64,000 bases of DNA. Source: a bacterium C-53 (lineage in GTDB: Bacteria; Bacillota; Clostridia; Lachnospirales; Lachnospiraceae). Positions 50,442-59,206 of the stretch are shown here, one piece after another. The stretch is from contig RAZD01000015.1 of the NCBI GenBank assembly GCA_003612525.1, forward strand, positions 1 through 64,000, written 5' to 3'. The position numbers and the translations under genes are program-made. Positions within the stretch are counted from its first letter, which is position 1, and every line of letters starts with the position of its first letter. The notes beneath the pieces were generated by a model, which saw only the letters and a program-made list of their open reading frames with translations, was not told the origin of the DNA and made no database searches.

Positions 50442-51440
50442 ATGAAGAACGAAAATATATCGATCAAGGAAATCGCAAGACTGGCAGGAACCTCCGTTGC
50501 GACAGTGTCCAGGGTCATCAACCAGAACGGCCGTTTTTCGAAAGAAACGGAAAAGCGGGTCCGTGAAGTCATTGAGAAGTATAATTACCGCCCGAATGAA
50601 CTGGCGCGGAGTCTCAGAGTCGACAAAGCACAGGTGGTAGGCGTGATTGTACCTGATATCACGAACGAATTTTTTTCATATATTGCTAGAAAAATAGAAG
50701 TGGATTTATTAAAGCAGGGGTATATGGCCGTAATCTGCGATACGAATGAAAGCCTGGAAATGGAAAAACAATATATAGAGACGCTGAAAGCGATGCGCAT
50801 AGGCGGTATTATTTATGTCAGCGGAGATCAGAAGATAGAGCCGATTAAGGATATACCGGCGGTGTATGTGGATCGAAAACCTGAGTTTGTGGAGGAAGGA
50901 CAGGGCTCGTGTTTTATCGGCTGTGACAATTATCAGGGAGGTTATCTGGCAGCGGAAAGACTGATTAAAGCGGGCAGAAAATGTATTGCGGTTGTGCTGC
51001 ATGCGAAGACGATTGCTACGCAGGATAAACGTTTAAACGGTTACAGACAGGCCCTGCATGACTATGGAATCCCTTATGCGGAGGAGCTGGTTTACAAGGT
51101 CGAACATGTCGGTATGGAACAGGGGTATCAGATTACGAAAAGAATGCTGGAGAGCGCGAATCAGACGGACGGAATCTTCTATTCTTCGGACATTCTGGCA
51201 ATCGGGGCATTGCAGTATTTTCATGAAGAGAATATAAAAATTCCGGAGGAAATTTCCATTATCGGTATAGATGACATTCCTTTGAGCGCAAGGGTGGTGC
51301 CGGCGCTGACTACCGTGAAGCAGGATTATTTAAAGTTCGGAAGCCTGGCGGCAAATGCTATTATTAAAATGATGAAGGGAGATCAGGAGAAAAGAACCTA
51401 TATCCTGAGTATGGAATTGATCGAACGTGAGACCGTATAA
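50442..51440 (+). CDS. LacI-family repressor of the allose-type sugar operon
   Basis: Transcription factor of 332 aa. The N-terminal helix-turn-helix reads ISIKEIARLAGTSVATVSRVIN, and the hinge helix YNYRPNELARSLR lies near 48-60. A periplasmic-binding-protein-like sensing domain follows (about 65-330). It most likely binds the two GRGTAA-xCGx-TTACTC operators at 51663-51705, before the kinase gene, and releases on binding the sugar or its phosphate. The ATG at 50442 has AAAGGA upstream; another in-frame ATG at 50421 has a poor site. It ends in a very strong terminator, so the repressor has its own transcript. Confidence 0.93.
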   Translation: MKNENISIKEIARLAGTSVATVSRVINQNGRFSKETEKRVREVIEKYNYRPNELARSLRVDKAQVVGVIVPDITNEFFSYIARKIEVDLLKQGYMAVICDTNESLEMEKQYIETLKAMRIGGIIYVSGDQKIEPIKDIPAVYVDRKPEFVEEGQGSCFIGCDNYQGGYLAAERLIKAGRKCIAVVLHAKTIATQDKRLNGYRQALHDYGIPYAEELVYKVEHVGMEQGYQITKRMLESANQTDGIFYSSDILAIGALQYFHEENIKIPEEISIIGIDDIPLSARVVPALTTVKQDYLKFGSLAANAIIKMMKGDQEKRTYILSMELIERETV

Positions 51441-51494
51441 ATCCGTCCGTAAAAGGAATGGAGCAAAGTTGACAGATTATGGAACCATCAGAAG

Positions 51495-51545
51495 AAAGCC
51501 TGTGGCATAATTTACGATCGTATAAATTATGCCACAGGCTTTTTG
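51495..51545 (+). terminator. Very strong terminator after the repressor gene
   Basis: A perfect 20-bp stem (51495-51514 with 51523-51542), loop of 8 nt, with Ts at the end. It insulates the repressor transcript from the sugar operon. Confidence 0.92.
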
Positions 51546-51579
51546 AAACAGCAAAAGATATATTGCAAAATTATTGTGC

Positions 51580-51607
51580 ATTTATCACATAACAAATGGT
51601 GATAAAT
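51580..51607 (+). promoter_or_regulatory. Palindromic site upstream of the sugar operon promoter
   Basis: ATTTATCAC (51580-51588) and its perfect complement GTGATAAAT (51599-51607) are 10 bp apart. The centre lies about 60 bp before the -35 box, a usual place for an activator dimer. The arms differ from the LacI operators. Confidence 0.5.
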
Positions 51608-51649
51608 TATATATAATATACAAAATTACGGGAATAAACAGGAAAAGTA

Positions 51650-51705
51650 TTGACATAACGTTGGGTAATCGGTTACTCTGTACTTACAAGAGTAAACGAT
51701 TACTC
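51650..51705 (+). promoter_or_regulatory. Sugar operon promoter with two LacI-type operators
   Basis: TTGACA at 51650-51655 with a weak TACTCT -10 (51674-51679, 18-bp spacer). Operator 1 GGGTAATCGGTTACTC (51663-51678) covers the spacer and -10; operator 2 GAGTAAACGATTACTC (51690-51705) covers the start region. Both are palindromes around a central CG, as in LacI-family sites, 27 bp apart. Confidence 0.82.
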
Positions 51706-51760
51706 AAATACTCATACAAATATGCTAAGTGCAGAATAAAGAAAGGAGGGAAAACGTTTC

Positions 51761-53107
51761 ATGAAGGCACTGGGACTTGATATCGGAACGACGACGATCA
51801 GTGCGGTGATTGTGGAGATGAAGGAACGGAAAATCGAAAGAGCCTATACCATTGAGAACGGAAGTTTTCAAAAGACGGGATTCGATTGGGAGAAGATTCA
51901 GGATGCGGAGATGATTCTTCAGAAAACATTGAAGCTGTTAGATGAAATTCTCGAGGAATATAACGATATTCATGTGATCGGACTCACGGGACAGATGCAT
52001 GGCATTGTATATCTGAATAAAGAAGGGAAACAGATCAGTCCATTATATACGTGGCAGGATGGCAGAGGCAATCTGGCCTGTGACGGCAGAAGAAGTATCT
52101 GTGAGATGCTGGAGGACGATTATTCCGTAAAGGCTTATACCGGATATGGGCTTGTAACGCATCTTTACAATTGCAGAATGAATCTCGTACCGAAGGGGAC
52201 CGCTAAGATTTGCACCATTATGGACTATCTGGGAATGCGGCTGACGGAGAGGAAGAAACCGCTTGTACACAGCAGCAATGCAGCGAGTCTTGGGCTGTAC
52301 GATGTGAAGCATGACGGCTTTATGGAGGAAGTGTTGAGAAGCGCAGGAGCTGCTACAAAGATACTTCCGGACGTGACGGATTCTTTTACGTGCCTCGGCA
52401 CATACCGGGGAATTCCGGTGAGTGTGGCGATTGGGGATAATCAGGCAGGCTTCCTGGGGTCTGTGGAGAATGCGACGGAATCCATTCTTGTGAACATGGG
52501 AACAGGCGGACAGGTATCCGTATTGTCAGAGAAGTATTTTACGGCGAAAGGAATTGAAGCAAGGCCTTTTGCAAAGGGCTGTTATCTTCTGGCCGGTTCT
52601 TCACTGTGCGGGGGCCGTGCCTATGCAGTGCTTGAACAGTTCTTCAGAAGTTACGCGCAGGCCGCCGGAGTGGAAGGAATCGACCATTATAGTGTGATGG
52701 CAAAGCTTCTGGATAATAAGGCGGCAAAGATGGAAAAACTGAAAGTGAATACTGCTTTTTCAGGAACCAGAGAAAAGCCGGACAAAAGGGGCTTCATAAA
52801 AAATATCGGAACGGAGAATTTTACGCCGGAAGCTCTGATCTACGGGGTGCTTGACGGAATGGCAGCGGAACTTTACAAAATGTATGGGAAGATCGAAAAA
52901 GGACTTTCTCTCTCGAAAGGCAGGATGATTGCATCCGGCAATGGCATTCGAAAGAATCCTTATCTTCAGCAAATCATGAGCGAAACGTTTGGTATGAAAC
53001 TCCAAATGGCGGAACATGAGGAGGAGGCGGCTTATGGCGCAGCAGTTTCCGGTATGATCGCAGCCGGAAATCTGTCATTAAAGGAAGCGATCGGCATAGA
53101 AAAATAA
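51761..53107 (+). CDS. FGGY-family carbohydrate kinase (sedoheptulokinase-like)
   Basis: Sugar kinase of 448 aa, slightly shorter than the typical 490-520. The phosphate-1 motif LGLDIGTTTISAV begins the protein. GLTGQMHGIVY (near 72) and PLYTWQDGR (near 92) resemble sedoheptulokinases and xylulokinases. The NMGTGGQVS phosphate-2 segment is near 245 and the adenosine motif ASGNGIRKNP is near 388. It probably phosphorylates a ketose in the cytoplasm. The E. coli als operon has no such gene, so this kinase may act on the epimerase product or on a seven-carbon sugar. AGGAGG lies at 51745-51750. It is the first gene after the operator-controlled promoter. Confidence 0.88.
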   Translation: MKALGLDIGTTTISAVIVEMKERKIERAYTIENGSFQKTGFDWEKIQDAEMILQKTLKLLDEILEEYNDIHVIGLTGQMHGIVYLNKEGKQISPLYTWQDGRGNLACDGRRSICEMLEDDYSVKAYTGYGLVTHLYNCRMNLVPKGTAKICTIMDYLGMRLTERKKPLVHSSNAASLGLYDVKHDGFMEEVLRSAGAATKILPDVTDSFTCLGTYRGIPVSVAIGDNQAGFLGSVENATESILVNMGTGGQVSVLSEKYFTAKGIEARPFAKGCYLLAGSSLCGGRAYAVLEQFFRSYAQAAGVEGIDHYSVMAKLLDNKAAKMEKLKVNTAFSGTREKPDKRGFIKNIGTENFTPEALIYGVLDGMAAELYKMYGKIEKGLSLSKGRMIASGNGIRKNPYLQQIMSETFGMKLQMAEHEEEAAYGAAVSGMIAAGNLSLKEAIGIEK

Positions 53108-53133
53108 ATTGTAAATTACAGGAGGACTCAAAG

Positions 53134-54171
53134 ATGAAAAAGAAATTAATCAGCATGTTACTTACGGTGGCAATGACAACAGCTCTGCTCGCAGGTTGCG
53201 GAAGCTCTCAGGAAAAGACAGCTGCACCCGAGCCGGCTCCGGCGGAGGCAGAAGCAGAAGCGGAGACAGGAGAGACAGAGGAAGCGACTGATACATCATC
53301 GGCAGGCGGTGAGAAATACGGCGTTGTATTGAAGACATTAAGCTCTGAATTCTGGCAGTCGGCACAGAAAGGTGCGGAAGAAAAAGCGGCGGAACTCGGT
53401 GTGGAAGTGGAAGTTCTGGCAGCAAATTCAGAGGACGACGTAGAAGGACAGATGAATGTGTTTGAGACGATGATTCAGTCCGGAGAATATGTAGGATTTG
53501 CGGTAGCGCCTTTATCTGACTCTAACCTGGTTAATACGATTGTGGAAGCGAATGAGAAAGGTTATCTGGTAGCAGATATTGATGAAAGAGTAAATGACGA
53601 TAACTTAACGGCAGCAGGCGGTTCACTGGTAAGCTTTGTGACAACGGACAATGAGTTTGTAGGAAAGACTGCCGGAGAATATATTGCATCTTTGCTCTCT
53701 TCCGGTGACGAAGTGGCGATTATTGAAGGAAAAGCAGGCGCAACTTCCGGTGAAAAGAGAAAAGCAGGATGCCAGGCGGCATTTGAGGCAGCTGGTTTAA
53801 ATATCGTAGACAGCCAGCCGGCAGATTGGGACAAAACAAAGGCATACGATCTTGCAACAAATCTGATCAGCAAGAATGAGAATCTGAAAGCGATCTACTG
53901 CTGCAACGATACAATGGCAATGGGCGCACAGGAAGCGGTTCAGAATTCCGGAAAAGACATTATTGTAGTTGGAACAGATGGAAACAGCGATGCAATTGAA
54001 TCAGTAAAAGCAGGCAATCTTACGGCTACTGTGGCACAGGATCCGGCAGGTGTGGCAGCAAGATCACTGGAGCTGCTTGTAAAAGCGTATCAGAATGGCG
54101 AAAAGCCGGGTGATGTTGCGATCATCGAAGAGTTTATAGATCCGATTTTGATTACAATCGACGAAAATTGA
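53134..54171 (+). CDS. alsB: Sugar ABC transporter binding lipoprotein, AlsB-like
   Basis: Lipoprotein of 345 aa. The signal peptide ends in LAGC. A linker of about 35 residues rich in Ala, Glu and Pro follows, and the binding domain starts at KYGVVLKTLSSEFW. Several stretches match E. coli D-allose-binding protein AlsB as I remember it: the VVLKTLS start, the VTTDN turn, AIIEGKAG, the SQPADWD turn and KAIYCCNDTMAMG. It is therefore assigned to D-allose or a close relative such as D-allulose. It delivers sugar to the ATPase and permease encoded next. Confidence 0.9.
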   Translation: MKKKLISMLLTVAMTTALLAGCGSSQEKTAAPEPAPAEAEAEAETGETEEATDTSSAGGEKYGVVLKTLSSEFWQSAQKGAEEKAAELGVEVEVLAANSEDDVEGQMNVFETMIQSGEYVGFAVAPLSDSNLVNTIVEANEKGYLVADIDERVNDDNLTAAGGSLVSFVTTDNEFVGKTAGEYIASLLSSGDEVAIIEGKAGATSGEKRKAGCQAAFEAAGLNIVDSQPADWDKTKAYDLATNLISKNENLKAIYCCNDTMAMGAQEAVQNSGKDIIVVGTDGNSDAIESVKAGNLTATVAQDPAGVAARSLELLVKAYQNGEKPGDVAIIEEFIDPILITIDEN

Positions 54172-54206
54172 CCGTAAGAAGAGCTTGTGGAAAGGCAGCG
54201 GCAGTT

Positions 54207-55721
54207 ATGAATAGTTTAGTTGAAATGAGAAATATCACAAAGAAATTCCCAGGTGTCACGGCACTGAAAGGCGTTAACTTTGATGTACGGCCGGGTGAAG
54301 TTCATATTCTCCTGGGAGAAAACGGGGCCGGAAAATCCACATTGATGAAGATGCTGAGCGGAGCATATGAGCCCACAGAGGGGACTATGGTTGCAAATGG
54401 AAAAGAATTTCCGAGGTTCACACCTAAAATCTCGCAGGATAACGGCATCAGTATCATTTATCAGGAGCTGAGCGTGATCAATGAGATAAGTATTCAGGAG
54501 AATATTTTTGTCGGGAAGCTTCTGACAAAAAGAATTGCCGGAATTCCTGTTGTGGACAATGCGTCTATGCGGAGAAGAACGGAAGAGGTCCTCAGAGAAA
54601 TCGGGCTTGACAGAAAGCCGAATGTGCCGGTGGGACAGCTTTCCATTTCGGAAAAGCAGATGGTAGAGATTGCGAAAGCGGTTGCATTCGACGCCAAAGT
54701 GATCATCATGGACGAACCTACGACATCGCTTACTACAGAAGAAATTAATCACTTGTATGAGATTATTGACAATCTGAAAAAGCAGGGGAAGGGAATTGTA
54801 TTTATCTCCCATAAGCTGGATGAAGTTCTGACCGTAGGCGATCGGGTAACAATTTTAAAGGACGGCGCTTATGTCGGCACATATCCGATTTCCGAAATGG
54901 ATGAGGACCGGCTGGTGAAGCTGATGGTGGGGCGTGAAATAAAAGGAAGCCATCTGAAAAATCCAAATAAGGATTACGGGGATGAAATCATTTTCGAAGC
55001 AAAAAATATTACGCGTAAAGACAATAAGGTAAGAAACGTAAGTTTTCAGCTGCGAAAAGGGGAGATTCTCGGATTTTCCGGCCTGGTGGGAGCCGGGCGT
55101 ACGGAACTGATGGAAGCGATTTTCGGCGCAAGGCCGATAAAGTCCGGTGAGATGTATCTATATGGGAGAAAACTGGACATTAAAAGTACGTATCAGGCGG
55201 TAAAAGAAGGGATTGTTCTGGTAACGGAGAACAGACGTGAGACAGGGTTCTCTCCGTATCATTCGATTAAACAGAATATGGTGCAGGCAAAAGGGTTAAA
55301 GGAAGCAAAATTCAATGGTCTCTCAGGGCTCATTCATGAGAAGGAAGAGCAGGCTGTCGCCGAGGAACAGGCAGAAGCGATGCAGGTAAAATGCGCTTCC
55401 CTGTCACAGATTATCACAGAACTCTCCGGTGGAAATCAGCAGAAAGTGATTCTGGGAAGATGGATGGCTTCGAATCCCGAACTGATTATTTTTGATGAAC
55501 CGACGAAAGGAATTGACGTTGGGACAAAATCCGAGATTTATAAGCTGATGCGGAGGCTCGCGGAACAGGGCAAAGGGGTGTTGGTGGTATCTTCCGAGAT
55601 GCCGGAGCTTTTATCTACCTGTGACAGGATTATTGTGATGAATGATGGTCAGAGCAGAGGAGAATTCGACAATGCGGATGCCACGGAAGAAGAGCTTGTA
55701 CGTGTGGCAACGATGGCCTGA
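54207..55721 (+). CDS. alsA: Sugar ABC transporter ATPase, AlsA/RbsA-like
   Basis: Protein of 504 aa with two ABC ATPase domains. The first (about 1-240) has Walker A LGENGAGKST, signature LSISEKQMVEIAKA and Walker B IIMDEPTTSLT. The second (about 255-500) has the usual divergent Walker A-like GLVGAGRTE, signature LSGGNQQKV and Walker B IIFDEPTKGIDVGT. This is the RbsA/MglA/AlsA arrangement. The ATG at 54207 has GGAAAGG upstream and begins just before the first beta strand; the frame is open 13 codons further. Confidence 0.92.
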   Translation: MNSLVEMRNITKKFPGVTALKGVNFDVRPGEVHILLGENGAGKSTLMKMLSGAYEPTEGTMVANGKEFPRFTPKISQDNGISIIYQELSVINEISIQENIFVGKLLTKRIAGIPVVDNASMRRRTEEVLREIGLDRKPNVPVGQLSISEKQMVEIAKAVAFDAKVIIMDEPTTSLTTEEINHLYEIIDNLKKQGKGIVFISHKLDEVLTVGDRVTILKDGAYVGTYPISEMDEDRLVKLMVGREIKGSHLKNPNKDYGDEIIFEAKNITRKDNKVRNVSFQLRKGEILGFSGLVGAGRTELMEAIFGARPIKSGEMYLYGRKLDIKSTYQAVKEGIVLVTENRRETGFSPYHSIKQNMVQAKGLKEAKFNGLSGLIHEKEEQAVAEEQAEAMQVKCASLSQIITELSGGNQQKVILGRWMASNPELIIFDEPTKGIDVGTKSEIYKLMRRLAEQGKGVLVVSSEMPELLSTCDRIIVMNDGQSRGEFDNADATEEELVRVATMA

Positions 55722-55753
55722 CCCTGAAAAGCGGACTGAAATGGAGAGAAGAA

Positions 55754-56731
55754 ATGAGTAAAAATGAAAACACAAAAATAAAAAAATCTTTTAATGATTA
55801 CTGGAATTCCTACAGCACAGTGGCAATTTTAATCTTGATGCTGATTGTATTTAGTATACTGAAGCCTTCTGCGTTTGCAAACGTGCCTAATTATATAAAG
55901 ATCATCGAGCAGAGCTCTATCTATATTCTGCTTGCCTGTGGTGAATTTTTCGCCATTATTCTGGGCGGTATTGATCTTTCCGTAAGTTCTGTAATGGCGC
56001 TTTCAGGCGTTGTATGCGCGAAACTGATGGTAGCGGGATGGCATCCTGTGGCAGCGGTTATCGTAGGTATTTTCCTCTTTGGCGGTCTGGTAGGAGCAAT
56101 TAACGGTATGCTGATTAATATTACGAAGCTGCCGCCGTTTATCATTACGCTGGGTTCTCAGTCTATTTTCAGGGGACTGACCTACATATTGAGTGAGGCG
56201 CGGTCCGTATCCGGAATCTCGACAGGGTTTACGCAGTTTGTGGGCGGTAAGATCGGCGGCGTGATTCCGATGCCGATCATCATTGCCCTGATTGTTGCCG
56301 GTCTGGTAATTTTCTTTACCACCAAAACAAAGGCAGGCCGGAATATTTATGCACTGGGCGGCAATCCGCAGTCCGCGTATTTTGCAGGTATTACCACAAA
56401 TACGCATCAGCTGGTCTGCTTCATTATTTCTGGTATCTGCGCTTCTCTGGCAGGTATGGTCAATATTGCAAGATTGTCTTCCGCAGAGCCGAATGCCGGC
56501 ACAGGTTTTGAAACTTATGCAATTGCGGCAGTTATCATCGGCGGCACCTCTTTCTTCGGAGGCCAGGGGACGGTCTGGAAGGTAGTGATCGGCGGCATTA
56601 TTATAGGAACGATTAATAATGGTCTGAATATGGTCGGCCTGTCTTCCTACTACCAGCAAATGGCAATGGGCGCATTAATTATTATGGCGGTAACGCTGGA
56701 CAGATTCTTTGGTGCAAGCAAGAATAAATAG
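55754..56731 (+). CDS. alsC: Sugar ABC transporter permease, AlsC/RbsC-like
   Basis: Integral membrane permease of 325 aa with about nine hydrophobic helices. The RbsC-family features are visible: GGIDLSVSSVMALSG (near 75), LPPFIITLGSQSIFRGL (near 125) and TKAGRNIYALGGNPQSAYFAGI (near 195), the last being the ATPase-coupling loop. With AlsB and AlsA it forms one high-affinity pentose/hexose importer. The ATG at 55754 follows GGAGAG. Confidence 0.92.
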   Translation: MSKNENTKIKKSFNDYWNSYSTVAILILMLIVFSILKPSAFANVPNYIKIIEQSSIYILLACGEFFAIILGGIDLSVSSVMALSGVVCAKLMVAGWHPVAAVIVGIFLFGGLVGAINGMLINITKLPPFIITLGSQSIFRGLTYILSEARSVSGISTGFTQFVGGKIGGVIPMPIIIALIVAGLVIFFTTKTKAGRNIYALGGNPQSAYFAGITTNTHQLVCFIISGICASLAGMVNIARLSSAEPNAGTGFETYAIAAVIIGGTSFFGGQGTVWKVVIGGIIIGTINNGLNMVGLSSYYQQMAMGALIIMAVTLDRFFGASKNK

Positions 56732-56759
56732 GATAACCAATTAAGGAGAAAAGATATTT

Positions 56760-57635
56760 ATGTTATACGGTATTTATAATGCATATTGGACTCATGAATG
56801 GTCGGCGGACTATGAGTATTATATTCCTAAAGTGAAGAAACTGGGGTTTGACGTACTGGAAATTTCGTGTGCGGCGCTGACACGTCACTATGCTTCGGAT
56901 GAAAAAATCCGCGATCTGAAAAAATGTGCGGACGACAACGGCATTATTCTGACGGCCGGATATGGCCCCACCAAAGAGCAGAACCTCTGCTCAGCTGATG
57001 AGGATGCCGTGAAAAGGGCAATGGCGTTTTTTGAAATGATTCTGCCAAAGCTTCAGATGATGGATATCAAGATACTGGGCGGCGGGCTCTATTCTTACTG
57101 GCCCCTGGACCCGACTCTGCCAATGGATAAGGAGAAGGACACAGAGCGTGCGATTCAAAATATGAGGAAATTATCGAAAGTGGCAGAAGCGTGCGATGTG
57201 ACACTGGGAATGGAAGTCTTAAACCGTTATGAAGGGTACATGATGAATACATGTGAAGAGGCGCTCCGGTTTATTGATGCGGTGGGAAGCTCTCATGTAA
57301 AGGTGATGCTTGATACGTTCCATATGAACATAGAGGAAGACAATATGGCGGCGGCTATTCGCCTGGCGGGAGATAAACTGTGCCATCTGCATTTGGGCGA
57401 GCAGAACAGGCGCGTACCGGGCAAAGGAAGTATGCCGTGGCAGGAAATCGGTCAGGCGCTCAGGGATATTAATTACCAGGGAGCGGCTGTGATGGAACCC
57501 TTCGTTATGACAGGCGGAACGATTGGCTCGGAAATCAAAGTGTGGAGAGACCTGCTGCCGGATGCGTCAGAGGAGATTCTTGACCAGGAGGCAAGAGGCG
57601 CTGTGGAATTTGTACGCCATGTATTTGGAATTTAG
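56760..57635 (+). CDS. D-psicose/D-tagatose 3-epimerase-family enzyme
   Basis: TIM-barrel sugar epimerase of 291 aa. The N-terminus (YGIYNAYW then ADYEYYIPKVKKLGFDVLEI) and the segments KVMLDTFHMNIEED and GGTIGSEIKVWRDL closely follow characterised clostridial D-psicose 3-epimerases as I remember them. All four metal ligands are at the standard positions: Glu152, Asp185, His211 and Glu246. The enzyme interconverts ketohexoses at C3 (D-fructose with D-allulose) with Mn or Co. In E. coli the als epimerase AlsE acts on D-allulose 6-phosphate and is unrelated in length and sequence details. Here a free-sugar epimerase is likely, implying phosphorylation after epimerisation. Confidence 0.92.
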   Translation: MLYGIYNAYWTHEWSADYEYYIPKVKKLGFDVLEISCAALTRHYASDEKIRDLKKCADDNGIILTAGYGPTKEQNLCSADEDAVKRAMAFFEMILPKLQMMDIKILGGGLYSYWPLDPTLPMDKEKDTERAIQNMRKLSKVAEACDVTLGMEVLNRYEGYMMNTCEEALRFIDAVGSSHVKVMLDTFHMNIEEDNMAAAIRLAGDKLCHLHLGEQNRRVPGKGSMPWQEIGQALRDINYQGAAVMEPFVMTGGTIGSEIKVWRDLLPDASEEILDQEARGAVEFVRHVFGI

Positions 57636-57649
57636 TAGGGAGGCAGAAC

Positions 57650-58039
57650 ATGGGTGTTGAGGTAAAAGGTGTGGCACATGTAGGGCTGTACATCAAAGAT
57701 ATTGAACGTTCAAAAAAATTCTATAAAGAAATTTTGGGGTTTGAGAATATTTGTGAGTTCATATCTCTGGAAGAAAATAAAATCGCTTTTATGAAAAGCG
57801 GGAATCTGATCATTGAACTGATCCAGCATAAGGTATGGATGGACAGAAAAGACGGGTTATTTGATCATATTGCGATGGAGGTGGAAGATATTGAGGACAC
57901 CAGCGCAAAATTAAAGGAACTCGGCATAGCTTTTGAGGCGGACATTTATTACGATGATCTGGTATTTGACAAAGGCGTAAAATATCAGGCATTCCGCGGG
58001 CCGGATGGAGAACATCTGGAGATTTATCAGACGCTTTAA
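57650..58039 (+). CDS. VOC superfamily protein (glyoxalase-like)
   Basis: Small metalloprotein of 129 aa with one paired beta-alpha-beta-beta-beta unit: HVGLYIKDIERSKKFYKEILGF at 10-31 and DHIAMEVEDIEDTSAKLKELGI near 72-93. The ligand residues could be His10, Glu near 55, His73 and Glu124 (GEHLEIYQ), as in methylmalonyl-CoA epimerase and lactoylglutathione lyase. Position inside a sugar operon suggests an isomerase, epimerase or lyase step on a sugar intermediate, but the reaction is not readable. It follows the epimerase by 14 bp. Confidence 0.87.
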   Translation: MGVEVKGVAHVGLYIKDIERSKKFYKEILGFENICEFISLEENKIAFMKSGNLIIELIQHKVWMDRKDGLFDHIAMEVEDIEDTSAKLKELGIAFEADIYYDDLVFDKGVKYQAFRGPDGEHLEIYQTL

Positions 58040-58120
58040 AGAATCGTTGTTTGTGGCGGCTGTGATGAAGCCTGTACCGCCTTGTATGACATGGATTCTT
58101 ATGTTAAAGTAGTGTGAGAG

Positions 58121-58165
58121 GAACTTCCGTGAGACGTCCTGCATAGGCGGGACGTCGGGAAGTTC
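58121..58165. repeat. REP-like palindromic hairpin, copy 2
   Basis: The inner stem GACGTCCTGC/GCGGGACGTC (loop ATAG) is identical to copy 1 at 5755-5793. The outer stem GAACTTCC/GGAAGTTC is 8 bp here. It lies between the VOC gene and the first Gfo/Idh/MocA gene within the sugar operon. Confidence 0.75.
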
Positions 58166-58208
58166 TGAATCTGACACGAAAGAATGCAAAAGAATAAGGA
58201 GGCTTTCC

Positions 58209-59195
58209 ATGAAACAAATGAAACTTGGTACAATTGGTTCCGGTGTTATCGTCCGTTCCATCCTGGATGGCGTGAAAGTAACGGAGGGTATTTCGCTGGA
58301 AGCCGTATATTCGAGAACGGAAGAAAAGGGCAGAGAACTGGCTGAAGCATATGGCGCCGAAAAGGTGTATACGGATTTGGAAGCGTTTTTGTCCGATGAT
58401 GAACTGAATTTTATTTATGTGGCGTCCCCCAATAATCTGCATTATGAGCAGGTGAAGGAGGCTTTTTTACATGGGAAAAATGTGATCTGTGAGAAACCCT
58501 TATGCCCGCGCAGGGAGCAGGTGGAGGAACTTGCGGCGCTTGCTGAGGAAAAGGGACTTCTTCTGGTGGACGCGACGCCTACGGCATTTCTGCCGAATCT
58601 GGATATTATCAAAGAGTGGCTTTTGAAGGTTGGGAGAGTCCGGCTGGTGACGGCCTCTTACTGCCAGTATTCCAGCCGCTATGACAAACTGCTGGAAGGG
58701 GAGGTTCCGAATGTATTCAGCCCTGAATTTGCGGGGGGCTGCCTGCAGGATATCAATTACTACAACATTTATCTGAATGTGACATTGTTTGGAAAGCCGG
58801 AGAGCGCCGTCTACTATCCGAATCTATGTCGCACCGGCGTAGACACTTCCGGTATTGCAGTGCTTCGGTATCCCGACTTTGTCAGTGAGTGTACCGGGGC
58901 GAAAGATACCTGGGGAGACAATATGGTCCAGATTCAGGGGGAAAAGGGCTACCTCTGTATAGATGGCGGTGCAAATGGCCTGACGAATGTACGTCTGGTC
59001 ACAAAGGAAGGTGAGGCTTCCCGGAATTTGCAGGAAAATCCTGACAGATGGCTTTATGAGGTACAAAATATGACAAAAATGCTGCTTGAGGAAGATCATG
59101 AAACCATTCGGGAAAGGTTAAAGATTACAGCGGCAGTTATTGAAGTTATGGAAAATATGCGAAAAGATGCGGGGATTTTGTTTCCCGGAGAGTGA
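58209..59195 (+). CDS. Gfo/Idh/MocA family oxidoreductase, first copy
   Basis: NAD(P)-dependent sugar dehydrogenase-like protein of 328 aa. The N-terminal Rossmann motif KLGTIGSGVIVRSIL holds a GxGxxx turn, and VICEKPLCP near 93 is the family EKP motif. The C-terminal domain binds the substrate; HYEQVKEA and the DINYYNIYL segment are typical, but the usual catalytic His of the inositol dehydrogenase type is not obvious. Family members oxidise or isomerise sugars and polyols, often in pairs. AGGAGG precedes the ATG at 58209. A role on an oxidised allose or allulose intermediate is inferred from position. Confidence 0.9.
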   Translation: MKQMKLGTIGSGVIVRSILDGVKVTEGISLEAVYSRTEEKGRELAEAYGAEKVYTDLEAFLSDDELNFIYVASPNNLHYEQVKEAFLHGKNVICEKPLCPRREQVEELAALAEEKGLLLVDATPTAFLPNLDIIKEWLLKVGRVRLVTASYCQYSSRYDKLLEGEVPNVFSPEFAGGCLQDINYYNIYLNVTLFGKPESAVYYPNLCRTGVDTSGIAVLRYPDFVSECTGAKDTWGDNMVQIQGEKGYLCIDGGANGLTNVRLVTKEGEASRNLQENPDRWLYEVQNMTKMLLEEDHETIRERLKITAAVIEVMENMRKDAGILFPGE

Positions 59196-59206
59196 AGGAG
59201 GATATC

